From Defluviitaleaceae bacterium (lineage in GTDB: Bacteria; Bacillota; Clostridia; Lachnospirales; WRAX01): DNA of 32,226 nt. The stretch spans positions 1 through 32,226 of the forward strand of contig WRBJ01000019.1 in assembly GCA_009784615.1 (NCBI GenBank). Direction: 5' to 3'. The notes beneath the pieces are model-generated. The model made no database searches, was not told the origin of the DNA, and saw only the letters and a list, made by a program, of their open reading frames with translations. The translations under genes and the position numbers were made by a program. Shown in pieces: positions 7,778-16,503 of the stretch (within the stretch, counting starts at the first letter, position 1; each line of letters opens with the position of its first letter).

Positions 7778-8269
7778 CTATAGAGCCAAACGTGCAATCA
7801 TTTCTCCATTTTCTTCACATTCTGTTTCTTCAAAACCCAATGCAAAATACATCTTTTTAGCAACTTCGTTATCAGGCTCATAACATACTGTTATAGAGCA
7901 GGCTTTGCCTTGTGGTTGTGTCTTTAAAAAGTCTATAATTTTTTCTAATGCTTGCTTGCCATATCCTTTGCGTTGGTGTTTTTCGTCAATCATAAAACGA
8001 AAGAAATTGTATGTGGTTGTATCACCAAATTTTTCATACAAAATTTCGTCGTCATCTATATCGTTAAATTCCATCGCACACAGACCAATAACCTCGTCGT
8101 CTTTATTAATAGCAAAAACCATCGGTGGCTTGTCGTTGTTTATCAAATCTTTATACGCTTCTGCCAAAGTAAAAATATTAGGCGCAACAAACCTTTCTTG
8201 CTCTTTAGGCAATTTTAGCTTCAAAATGTCATCAAAATTATCGTGGGTTACTTTCCTTAGCTCAATCAT
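7778..8269 (-). CDS. GNAT-family N-acetyltransferase
   Basis: The 163-residue product has a GNAT fold: an N-terminal IELRKVTHDNFDDILKL strand-helix, a beta strand FRFMIDEKHQRKGYGKQALEKI with the acetyl-CoA pyrophosphate loop (QRKGYGKQ), and the C-terminal CYEPDNEVAKKMYFALGFEETE. The VIGLCAMEF and NDIDDDEILYE segments lie between. These enzymes transfer acetyl groups from acetyl-CoA to amines; the substrate here is unknown, and spermidine-type or small-molecule targets are possible. GGAGA precedes the ATG. The gene lies 11 nt after prdB in the same operon, an unusual neighbour for the reductase. Confidence 0.9.
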   Translation of the reverse strand: MIELRKVTHDNFDDILKLKLPKEQERFVAPNIFTLAEAYKDLINNDKPPMVFAINKDDEVIGLCAMEFNDIDDDEILYEKFGDTTTYNFFRFMIDEKHQRKGYGKQALEKIIDFLKTQPQGKACSITVCYEPDNEVAKKMYFALGFEETECEENGEMIARLAL

Positions 8270-8280
8270 AGCTTTATCTC

Positions 8281-8994
8281 CTAAATTTGCGCCGTGTATT
8301 GGTATGGCAAAGCAATATGTGTACCCGCTACACTAATATCTACCAAATGTTTCAAACTATCCTTTAAAATAGCCGTTTGCATTTCCTTATCATTAGGCGC
8401 ACCTGCATTTGCCCCCATTGGCACAAGGGGTGCAACAGCCCTTGGTGCACCATTTTGTCTTGTAACAGGCGGCAAAGCCGAAATTATAATCGTGGGTATG
8501 CCCGCTTGCTCTATAGCTCTTTGCACGACGACCGCCGTGCGGTGGCATGTTCCTCAGCCGCCCGTTAGCACAACAGCGTCTACGCCATTTTCAATCAAGC
8601 ATTTTGCAATCTCTGGACCTGTTTGTTTTGCAAAAGCCTCTTGGTCGCCGCCACCGCCCATAAAGCCGTAATGAAGGGGTGCGGCAGCCTTGATAAAGCC
8701 TTCCGCTACAAGCTCGTTAAGCCTATCTACTGGAAACATACAGTTGATGTCTTTGTTGACATCTGCATTGTCGTACCCGCCGTGGGATACCATCATTTCG
8801 TCCACGCTGGCACTGTTTGGCACAACGCGGTAACCAGTGTCACCCGCCAAATTAAACCTTGTGTCGCTTTTTAAATGAACACCTGCGGCAGTAGCCAAAG
8901 CCACTGTCATATCCTTTAATTCCTTAGTAACCGCCGTCCAAACGGGCGGTGGTGTTATTGGCACAAATATCTCTGATTGTAATCCTTTTATCAT
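8281..8994 (-). CDS. prdB: D-proline reductase subunit PrdB, selenoprotein
   Basis: This is the selenocysteine subunit that, with the pyruvoyl subunit from PrdA, reduces D-proline to 5-aminovalerate. Two open frames (8557-8994 and 8281-8553) are joined by an in-frame TGA at 8554-8556. Reading TGA as selenocysteine (residue 147) gives one 237-residue protein with the family active site GGUGTCHR, a Sec-x-x-Cys motif. Length and Sec position match the known PrdB (about 240 residues, Sec near 150). GGGGGDQEAFAKQTGPEIAK-like and PLVPMGANAGAPNDKEMQ blocks are also family-typical. A 5-bp hairpin with a 3-nt loop begins 10 nt past the UGA. Conventional gene calling would truncate or split this gene. 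Confidence 0.96.
8531..8556 (-). promoter_or_regulatory. prdB Sec codon with candidate SECIS hairpin
   Basis: The UGA is at 8556-8554 on the minus strand. After 10 nt come ACCGC and GCGGT (8543-8531) around loop ACG. Bacterial SECIS elements lie just 3' of the UGA within the coding sequence, as this one does. The hairpin is seen; SelB binding is inferred. Confidence 0.65.
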
Positions 8995-9023
8995 AACCTA
9001 TTCTCCTTTTCGCTTTATTCCTC

Positions 9024-9059
9024 TTTGGTATGGACACAATATATTGTGTCCATACCAAA
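9024..9059. repeat. 36-bp perfect palindrome between the CBO2463-type gene and prdB
   Basis: Each 18-nt arm is perfectly complementary (left arm 9024-9041 begins TTTGGTATGGACACAATA), with no unpaired centre in DNA. It starts immediately after the TGA stop of the 60-residue gene and ends 29 nt before the prdB start. There is no U-run. As RNA it would form a long hairpin between prdA and prdB; as DNA it is a dyad operator candidate. Confidence 0.9.
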
Positions 9060-9242
9060 TCATCCTCTTGTGTCAACCACTTCGGGGTAGCTTAACATAA
9101 ACCGCACGGTTTGCCCAACTGCAAGCGGATGGTGGTTTATTATCATCCGCAATGGCAGTTTCATTTGCCCCAGTCGCCCGTTGATGTCGATTGTTACAGA
9201 ACCGCCCGTTACCTCCACAATAACACCTTCGTATTGCGCCAT
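9060..9242 (-). CDS. CBO2463/CBO2479-domain small protein of the prd cluster
   Basis: This 60-residue protein has a single small beta-rich domain: YEGVIVEVTGGSVTIDINGRLGQMKLPLRM, then a hydrophobic strand and HPLAVGQTVRFMLSYPEVV. I recall small proteins with this CBO2463/CBO2479-type domain between prdA and prdB in other clostridia; their role is not known. It resembles an SH3/OB-like barrel. GAGGTGG inside the end of prdA serves as ribosome site, and the ATG directly precedes the prdA stop region with no gap. The stop is TGA, followed at once by the 36-bp palindrome. Confidence 0.85.
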   Translation of the reverse strand: MAQYEGVIVEVTGGSVTIDINGRLGQMKLPLRMIINHHPLAVGQTVRFMLSYPEVVDTRG

Positions 9243-11045
9243 TTATTCCACCTCGTAAATTTCTGCACGCTTTTTGCTTTTCGGCAAGGTTTGTTCGTTA
9301 TCTGTAAGCTCTATTTTTTTACCTGTGGCGGCTTCAATGGCGGTTATGTTGTTTGCCTTTACCTGCGGTGTCCATTTCTTTTCGGCAGGTTTAATTTCTT
9401 CGCCTGCAATAGCTGATTTCATCATATACATTGCACGTATAGCGTCCTCTTTTGTTAGGGTGTTGTTGCAAAGTATCTCATTTTCAATACCTTGTGTGCT
9501 TTTATTTAAATCTACCATATATTTCATATGTTTGTTGCCCACAACCAAAGCACCTTGTTTTGCAGAATAAGTAACGCCGACAACCTTAACGCCGCGTTCG
9601 CCAATTTGCTCTATATGCGAAGCAAAATCTATATGATTGTTGCCGAAGCCTTCTGTAGTAACGATTGCGCCATCAATATCCATAGCTTCTATCATCATCC
9701 CTAGACGTTTGGAAACATAGAATTTATCACTATTAGCCTGTGGAGAGCCTATGAAGATAATGCCTGACAAATCTACATCCTCATCCGCCATAGCTTCCAT
9801 AACCAAAGGCTCTCTAAAATAATGCCTTGTGTTTTCTTTGGAAGCAGGTCCAATGCAGGTTAGGGCGTGTATTGCTCCATCTAACACCTCTAACGGCGAA
9901 AGTACGACGGGCAAATTGCCCAAGTCCACATTAGGCACAGCACCTAGCGTTCCCGCAGGTTCGTATGGCAGTATTAAATTATCGTGCATTGCGCCCTGCC
10001 CCATTACTTCTTTAACAATAACCATTTTGGGTTTGCCAGCACGACGGGTTTGTGCAAAATTTTCTTCACGAACACATAAAGAGTTTTCGGCGTTTTTTAA
10101 TGCTTTGCGGATTTCGTCCATAATATAGTCAGATGCTAAATGTGCCGCAAGCGGCCCTGGTCTTTCCATATTTGCTCCTGATTTTATTGTTACCTGTGTT
10201 TTAATGAAAATCTCACCTTTATCAGGTGCGCCGGGTCTGCCCCACATAATATTTTTGTCCATTTCGCCTTCGGACGAACCAAATTCGCCAATCTGCACAC
10301 CATCTGCATCTGTGCCGGTTATAACGAAAACCACACCGTCGATGACCCTTGTAATACCCGAACCTAGCTCGCCATCTTCTTTGCAAGCGATAGGCAAAAC
10401 ATCCATAATGGTTTCGGAATAGCGTCCGTATTCTGCCGGAGTAATAATTTCGAGCTTAATATCCTCAACAAGATTTACAGAAGCAATAGCGTCTTTGCAT
10501 AGTTCGCCCATATTGCGCAAAACAAGCGTGGTGCCATCAATCTTTGTTTTTTCGCCAAAAATAACATTATCAATTTTAAAATACCGTCGCTTTAGACTGC
10601 GCAACACCTTTGCTGCAGGGGTGACAGCCTGTTCCACCTGCGAAGATTGCACCTGCGGCATATACCCCATAGGTATTGTAAATTCTATATTTTTGCCTTC
10701 GCCGATAAAAACCCTAATATCTCCAGTGTTTACAGTAGATTTAGAAGTCGTTTGAGTATAAGTTTGCGCATCAATATTAATGTTTTCGCCGCCACCGATA
10801 ATTTCCGCATATTCCGATGTTATAGGTGTTAGGGCGTTAATTGTTTTAATGATTTTTGCACCCATAACTTGTCCTATTGTTAAGCAGTTTTTGGGAATAG
10901 ATAAAAGCCCACTGTCCTCTAAATCTACAAACAAAGCGGGGTCTTCTAAATTAGAATGGTCGATAATGGTACCCGCTTCAAACCTGCAACAGCTTACCGC
11001 TGGCGAGCTTGCATATTCTTTTACACTTTCTGCACTAATAGCCAT
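9243..11045 (-). CDS. prdA: D-proline reductase proprotein PrdA
   Basis: This 600-residue proprotein is cleaved to give the pyruvoyl subunit and a second subunit of D-proline reductase. The cleavage and pyruvoyl-forming cysteine is Cys397 in ALTCIGPASKENTRHYF, matching the known PrdA site (Cys421 in the longer Acetoanaerobium protein). The pyruvoyl group binds the substrate amine, and PrdB selenocysteine attacks it. Other family blocks are MGQGAMHDNLILPYEPAGT, IFIGSPQANSDKFYVSKRLG and TTEGFGNNHIDFASHIEQ. GGGAGG precedes the ATG, and the gene starts 3 nt after the true prdC stop. prdA, the small gene and prdB are tightly linked. No separate prdD/prdE paralogues are in the window. Confidence 0.96.
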   Translation of the reverse strand: MAISAESVKEYASSPAVSCCRFEAGTIIDHSNLEDPALFVDLEDSGLLSIPKNCLTIGQVMGAKIIKTINALTPITSEYAEIIGGGENINIDAQTYTQTTSKSTVNTGDIRVFIGEGKNIEFTIPMGYMPQVQSSQVEQAVTPAAKVLRSLKRRYFKIDNVIFGEKTKIDGTTLVLRNMGELCKDAIASVNLVEDIKLEIITPAEYGRYSETIMDVLPIACKEDGELGSGITRVIDGVVFVITGTDADGVQIGEFGSSEGEMDKNIMWGRPGAPDKGEIFIKTQVTIKSGANMERPGPLAAHLASDYIMDEIRKALKNAENSLCVREENFAQTRRAGKPKMVIVKEVMGQGAMHDNLILPYEPAGTLGAVPNVDLGNLPVVLSPLEVLDGAIHALTCIGPASKENTRHYFREPLVMEAMADEDVDLSGIIFIGSPQANSDKFYVSKRLGMMIEAMDIDGAIVTTEGFGNNHIDFASHIEQIGERGVKVVGVTYSAKQGALVVGNKHMKYMVDLNKSTQGIENEILCNNTLTKEDAIRAMYMMKSAIAGEEIKPAEKKWTPQVKANNITAIEAATGKKIELTDNEQTLPKSKKRAEIYEVE

Positions 11046-11048
11046 AAT

Positions 11049-12335
11049 TTACCTCCCTAGTCGTCTATATAATCTATGATTTGTTGCACGTAAAACGTGG
11101 TCTGTAGAATGATACACCGAAACCCCTAACCTAGGGGCTATGTCCATAACGGTATTCGTTCAGTCCTCGCAAGTGCCAACGACAACCGCCTGCGCTCCTG
11201 CATTTTTTAACGCAAGAATTTTTTCAGCTTGCCCAGGGCAATTGCCTGGTTCTTCGCATCTGTATCTTTCATTTACTTTCGTCATACGCTTGCATTTTGC
11301 GTAGGCTACAACCTCGCCGCCCATACCGGCAACTATCTCATTTAATCTATCTTCACCTGCACCACATTCGCAGGCTAAAACGCCGAATTTATTATCATTA
11401 TTTGGATATGGCATAGCCACAAAAATACCGACTAATGTTTTGGTAATAACGGATTGTTCATCTCCGCTAATTCCTGTAAAAGGGCCACCGAGCAATATCT
11501 CACCGTGCGGTTTTATGTATCCGCCGCAATCATCAATATATTTTTTAACAGGCATACCAATAGGCTCGTCCAAATAAATCCGCACGTCAGAATTTATTCG
11601 ACCAGCCACGGTAAAATCTTTTGTGATGACAGGCTTGCGTAGCTCTATGGCTTCTACAACCCGCTTAATGGTTTCCACATTAGAAACAATAGCGTTTACA
11701 AAAGATGGAAGTTGACCAGGCGCAAGCGTAATGCCCAAAACCTCCCGTACAATAGCCCTTTCATCGCCAATGGGGTATACATCTGGCAAATATTTTATTT
11801 CGATATTAGGCTCATTTTTACAAGCCCTAGCAATAGCTATCATTTCTTTCAAATGCTTAGGTTTTATCGCAATATATCCTACTTTTGCATTAACAATATC
11901 CATTGCATATTTAATTCCACGCACAATTAAATCAGGTTGTTCGCTTAAAACACGTAAATTATGCCCTAAAATAGGCTCACATTCTGCGGCATTAAGTATA
12001 AAAACGCCGCCGTCCAAATCCACATCAAATTTAACGTGAGTAGGAAAACCAGCCCCGCCAGCACCCACAACGCCTGCTTCTTTAATGGCTTCAAGATGTG
12101 TTGTTGTATCTTTTATCTTTACAAATTCATCAGGCTGGTGTTCGTCGGCAACTATCTTTACAAAGCCCCCGTCAGCTTCATAAACAACACCATACACGCT
12201 GGAATGAATATTAGCACCCAAACCATCACAAACAGCAATTAACTGCCCTTTTTTAACGTTATCACCAACCGATACAATCGGCGTAGCACCAACGCCAATA
12301 TGCTGTTTTAATCCAATATTTACATAATCTAACAA
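11049..12335 (-). CDS. prdC: Proline-reductase electron-transfer protein PrdC, selenoprotein
   Basis: PrdC is the RnfC-like protein thought to carry electrons from NADH to the reductase. A biotinyl/lipoyl-like N-terminus (GDNVKKGQLIAVCDG) precedes the FMN/NADH-binding part with GVVGAGGAGFPTHVK and NAAECEPILGHNLRV. The frame stops at TGA 11160-11162, but reads on to TAA at 11049. Decoding TGA as selenocysteine (residue 392) gives 428 residues with the conserved CEDUTNTVMDIAPRLGV stretch, a Cys-x-x-Sec motif. A 6-bp hairpin lies 22 nt past the UGA. The start is a TTG with AGGAGG 7 nt upstream. It is first in the operon, directly behind a TATAAT promoter. Confidence 0.95.
11123..11162 (-). promoter_or_regulatory. 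prdC Sec codon with candidate SECIS hairpin
   Basis: UGA at 11162-11160 is followed after 22 nt by CCCCTA/TAGGGG (11137-11123) around loop GGT. The distance from the UGA to the loop fits bacterial SECIS geometry. The stem is seen directly; its use is inferred from the conserved reading frame beyond the UGA. Confidence 0.7.
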
Positions 12336-12367
12336 CCCATCACCTCCTCGGTAACATTACTAAGGAT

Positions 12368-12396
12368 ATTATAACACAAAAAATCCCTCTCCGCAA
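12368..12396 (-). promoter_or_regulatory. Probable prd operon promoter, nested in a terminator
   Basis: A perfect TATAAT (12373-12368) is preceded at 17 nt by TTGCGG (12396-12391), which is weak as a -35. The -35 lies inside the terminator hairpin of the upstream gene remnant. Transcription would start about 25 nt before the TTG of prdC. No -12/-24 sigma54 element is evident here, although prd operons elsewhere are controlled by the sigma54 activator PrdR. Confidence 0.6.
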
Positions 12397-12414
12397 TAGT
12401 ATGGAAAGGGATTT
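12381..12414 (-). terminator. Terminator after the ABC substrate-binding remnant
   Basis: On the minus strand ATCCCTTTCC and GGAGAGGGAT pair over 10 bp (one G-U) around a 10-nt loop and run into six T residues. It lies just past the remnant gene and just before prdC. Confidence 0.85.
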
Positions 12415-12418
12415 TCAA

Positions 12419-12997
12419 TTATCTTGAATTTTCTGCAAAGCCATTATCAACCAATGTATCAAACGGCACACGATTGGACAGTTCGCCGCCGTGCTGCATT
12501 ATATCTTGTAATAGATAAAAGCCTGCGTGGTCTACAATAGGGTCTATTTTCCACGTGTCTTGGCTTTGATAGCGATTGACAATAAATGTTAAATCTTCAA
12601 GCGAAGAATGTGGGAAAAACGGCGCAATAACCGCCGCAATTTCGGCAGGTGTGTTGTTAGCGGTCCATTCCATACCACGGCGCATTGCATTTGTAAACGA
12701 CTGAACAAGTTCGGGATTGGCTTCTATAAATGATTTATTAGCCATAAACACGGTATATGGAATAGCCCCCGTATAATTAGCAAGCCCCGTTACAACCGTG
12801 CCGTGTCCACTATGCTCAATTTCTAATGCCGCTGGGTCAAATTCTGCCGTAAAATCGCCGATGCCACCGACAAATGCTCCTGCTGTAGTGGTAAATGCCA
12901 GATTTGTGATGATTTCCACATCAATTCCCGGTACAATGCCGTGCAAATATAGAACATACTCTAAAACCATCTGCGGCATACCACCATCTAGGCGCAT
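12419..12997 (-). pseudogene. C-terminal remnant of an ABC transporter substrate-binding protein (SsuA/ThiY-like)
   Basis: The 192 residues match the second lobe of periplasmic-type nitrate/sulfonate/thiamine-precursor binding lipoproteins. GGMPQMVLEYVLYLHGI, TAGAFVGGIGDFTAEFDP and IPYTVFMANKSFIEANPELVQSFTNAMRRG are visible, and the end is VPFDTLVDNGFAENSR. The first lobe and the lipoprotein signal, about 130-150 residues, are missing. The coding similarity stops about 30 nt from the end of the TnpX-type recombinase gene, so the element or an associated rearrangement probably removed it. The first lobe is not found on the other side of the element in this window. The remaining ORF has no good ribosome site, so it is called a pseudogene. 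Confidence 0.85.
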
Positions 12998-13028
12998 ATA
13001 ACGATACTATTTAATACCGACTGTCAAC

Positions 13029-14780
<1,752 letters not shown>

Positions 14781-14803
<23 letters not shown>

Positions 14804-15002
14804 AACGCACACCCCCATAATGTGTACGTATATATATCTTGTCTAATTCCAAATAAAATACGAACCCCCAAGGATGCCCTAATCTAGGGCTTACTCCGCT
14901 CGACTTATTTTCGGAAGCGGCTTCCAATTCCACTAATGTCACAGTTTTTGTGACATCCTTCCAGTTGTAGGTGATGGCTGGCTCGTCATCGTATAGGGAC
15001 AC
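14781..15002 (-). CDS. Possible small ORF at the right end of the TnpX element
   Basis: This 73-residue frame opens at a GTG without a clear ribosome site and overlaps the TnpW-like gene by about 20 nt. Its content (AITYNWKDVTKTVTLVELE, PRLGHPWGFVFYLELDKIYI) looks more protein-like than a random shadow, and no competing frame lies opposite. I do not recognise it. It may be the end of a gene cut off at the element boundary. Confidence 0.35.
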
Positions 15003-15035
15003 CTATCGGTTTTGCTCGAAACCAAAAATTTTTTC

Positions 15036-15064
15036 TTGTGTTGGTGGGTTGGTTGTGATATACT
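15036..15064 (+). promoter_or_regulatory. Possible promoter of the CPBP gene
   Basis: TTGTGT (15036-15041) and TATACT (15059-15064) are 17 nt apart, 66 nt before the ATG at 15131, which has CGGAGGA upstream. Confidence 0.45.
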
Positions 15065-15130
15065 AAAATTTATACTTACACCGTTTTTTTGTGTGTATGC
15101 TGTTAAAAATTAACATCGGAGGATTGTTTT

Positions 15131-15925
15131 ATGGACGGCAAAAACCAACTTCTACACAAAGAGAATGTTGCAAAATACACCAAGAAAGATATTGTAGTTG
15201 TCTTGTGTGTTTTCCTTTTCGTTTTAGTGGCATATTTTATTGTGCCGACATTTGATGTGGGATTTGATATACCACAAGATGGCAGACCTATAGTAGCTAA
15301 AGGTATTTGGATTGTTGCCTTCGCTGTAATTTTTACCGTGATTTTACGCAAAGACAAAAGTCTTGCTTCCATTGGTATTCACTCAAAAAACCTATTTCGT
15401 TCTTTAAGATTGGGGTTTGCCTTTGCCTTTATACCAGTTGGTTCAATGTTGGTGCTAGGAATTGTAAATGGGTGGGAGTTTAACACCCCTCAAAATATGT
15501 TGTTTGCATTATTGCCAGTAGCTTTTTTTGCCGCAAGCGAAGATATTTTGTTTGTTGGATTTTTTCAGACAAGATTATCGGGATTTTTTATAAACAAAAA
15601 TGTAGCAATATTTATAGGTGGTGCATTGTTCGTAATTCTCCATTACCCCACAAGGATTATAGGCGGTTATTTCTTTGATGTATCCACCATTTTTCAGACA
15701 TTTGGCTGGTTCTTTATGCACTTGACGTTTTATTCACTTTTCAAAAGATACTCATCGGTTTTTGCTACCATCGTTGTACATACTCTGCTTAATTGGTCAA
15801 CACGAATATGGATAATTCCTGCCGAGAGCGAATGGGTTATACCTATATGGATGGCTGTTTCCGTAGCGATGCTTTTCTCTGTAAAATACCTTTGGGAGTG
15901 GCGTTTGAACAAAAGTAAGGCATAG
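15131..15925 (+). CDS. CPBP-family intramembrane metalloprotease (CAAX/Abi type)
   Basis: The 264-residue protein has about seven to eight membrane segments and the CPBP motif set in its C-terminal half. Motif 1 is SEDILFVGFFQTRL (the usual EExxxR appears as ED, so one Glu is replaced by Asp). Motif 2 is ALFVILHYPTR, with the His. Motif 3 is HTLLNWSTRIW (HxxxN). The family includes CAAX-prenyl endopeptidases, bacteriocin-immunity and abortive-infection proteins; which role applies here is unknown. It diverges from the TnpX element and could be cargo or host sequence. A terminator follows 19 nt after the stop. Confidence 0.88.
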   Translation: MDGKNQLLHKENVAKYTKKDIVVVLCVFLFVLVAYFIVPTFDVGFDIPQDGRPIVAKGIWIVAFAVIFTVILRKDKSLASIGIHSKNLFRSLRLGFAFAFIPVGSMLVLGIVNGWEFNTPQNMLFALLPVAFFAASEDILFVGFFQTRLSGFFINKNVAIFIGGALFVILHYPTRIIGGYFFDVSTIFQTFGWFFMHLTFYSLFKRYSSVFATIVVHTLLNWSTRIWIIPAESEWVIPIWMAVSVAMLFSVKYLWEWRLNKSKA

Positions 15926-15944
15926 CGATAATATCTCCATATGT

Positions 15945-15981
15945 AAAAGGCGGATACCTCGTATGAAGTAACCGTCTTTTT
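15945..15981 (+). terminator. Terminator of the CPBP gene
   Basis: AAAGGCGG and CCGTCTTT pair, with an inner TAC/GTA step around a 10-nt loop, and the hairpin ends in a five-T run. Confidence 0.75.
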
Positions 15982-16000
15982 GTTATCGTTGGGGCTGTGC

Positions 16001-16189
16001 CTACTTTACCAACCGCTTCAATTTCTCATAAATGCGATAAGCAAGTTCGTAATTGATACCGCCATACTTCACATCATAGCCGAATATGCCACGTAAATAT
16101 TTATGTTGTAGCGGCTTTACGTGCAGGAAATGCTGTAAAAACAGCTCAAGAGAATCTAAGGCACAATACGGCGCATTTATAGACAGCAT
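16001..16189 (-). CDS. Possible small ORF of 62 residues, unknown
   Basis: An ATG with AGGATTT upstream opens 62 codons: MLSINAPYCALDSLELFLQH, then KYLRGIFGYDVKYGGINYEL and a basic end KLKRLVK. No family is recognised. It could be a real small protein or the tail of a decayed gene between the CPBP gene and tRNA-Ser. An overlapping plus-strand frame is less convincing. Confidence 0.3.
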   Translation of the reverse strand: MLSINAPYCALDSLELFLQHFLHVKPLQHKYLRGIFGYDVKYGGINYELAYRIYEKLKRLVK

Positions 16190-16239
16190 AAATCCTGTAA
16201 AGGGTAAATTAAAGGGTAATTATGTATTTTTGAATATGA

Positions 16240-16272
16240 AAAAGCCCATAAATGTTGAATTTACGGACTTTT
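16240..16272 (-). terminator. Terminator of tRNA-Ser
   Basis: Directly after the tRNA 3' end, AAAAGTCCGTAAAT and ATTTATGGGCTTTT pair over 14 positions (two G-U) around a 5-nt loop, followed by T residues on the minus strand. Confidence 0.8.
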
Positions 16273-16279
16273 CTTGAAT

Positions 16280-16367
16280 CGGAGTTGGGGAGATTTGAAC
16301 TCCCGCGCCGCTTTCACGACCTACCCGCTTTCCAGGCGAGCCTCTTAAGCCACTTGAGTACAACTCC
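16280..16367 (-). tRNA. tRNA-Ser (GGA)
   Basis: The acceptor stem GGAGTTG/CAACTCC closes a class II tRNA with a long variable arm (between the anticodon stem and GGGAGTTCAAATCTCCC). The anticodon loop CTGGAAA gives anticodon GGA. The discriminator base is G, as expected for serine. CCA is not encoded. It has its own consensus promoter and terminator. Confidence 0.97.
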
Positions 16368-16380
16368 AAACGCAAAAGTC

Positions 16381-16409
16381 ATTATAATATAAGCCGTTTG
16401 GTTTGTCAA
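16381..16409 (-). promoter_or_regulatory. Consensus promoter of tRNA-Ser
   Basis: TTGACA (16409-16404) and TATAAT (16386-16381) are separated by exactly 17 nt, 14 nt upstream of the tRNA 5' end. This is a perfect housekeeping promoter. Confidence 0.93.
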
Positions 16410-16503
16410 GCATTTTTGCACGACTTTTCTATTATGAACAAAAAGGGGTTGACTTTACGCCTTAAATATGATACGTTATAGTAAAACAAAGGGGAGAATT
16501 AAT

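Noticed and set aside
9024-9062. TGA stop of the 60-residue prd gene as a third selenocysteine codon, with the palindrome as SECIS
   Set aside because: Read-through would add only 16 codons, encoded by the palindrome itself, and no known Sec motif results. The domain is complete before the TGA. The palindrome is better explained as an intergenic hairpin or operator.
16086-16277. Plus-strand 63-codon ORF next to tRNA-Ser as an integrase remnant
   Set aside because: No tyrosine-recombinase motif is visible, and its end runs through the tRNA terminator. No repeat of the tRNA 3' end was found nearby.
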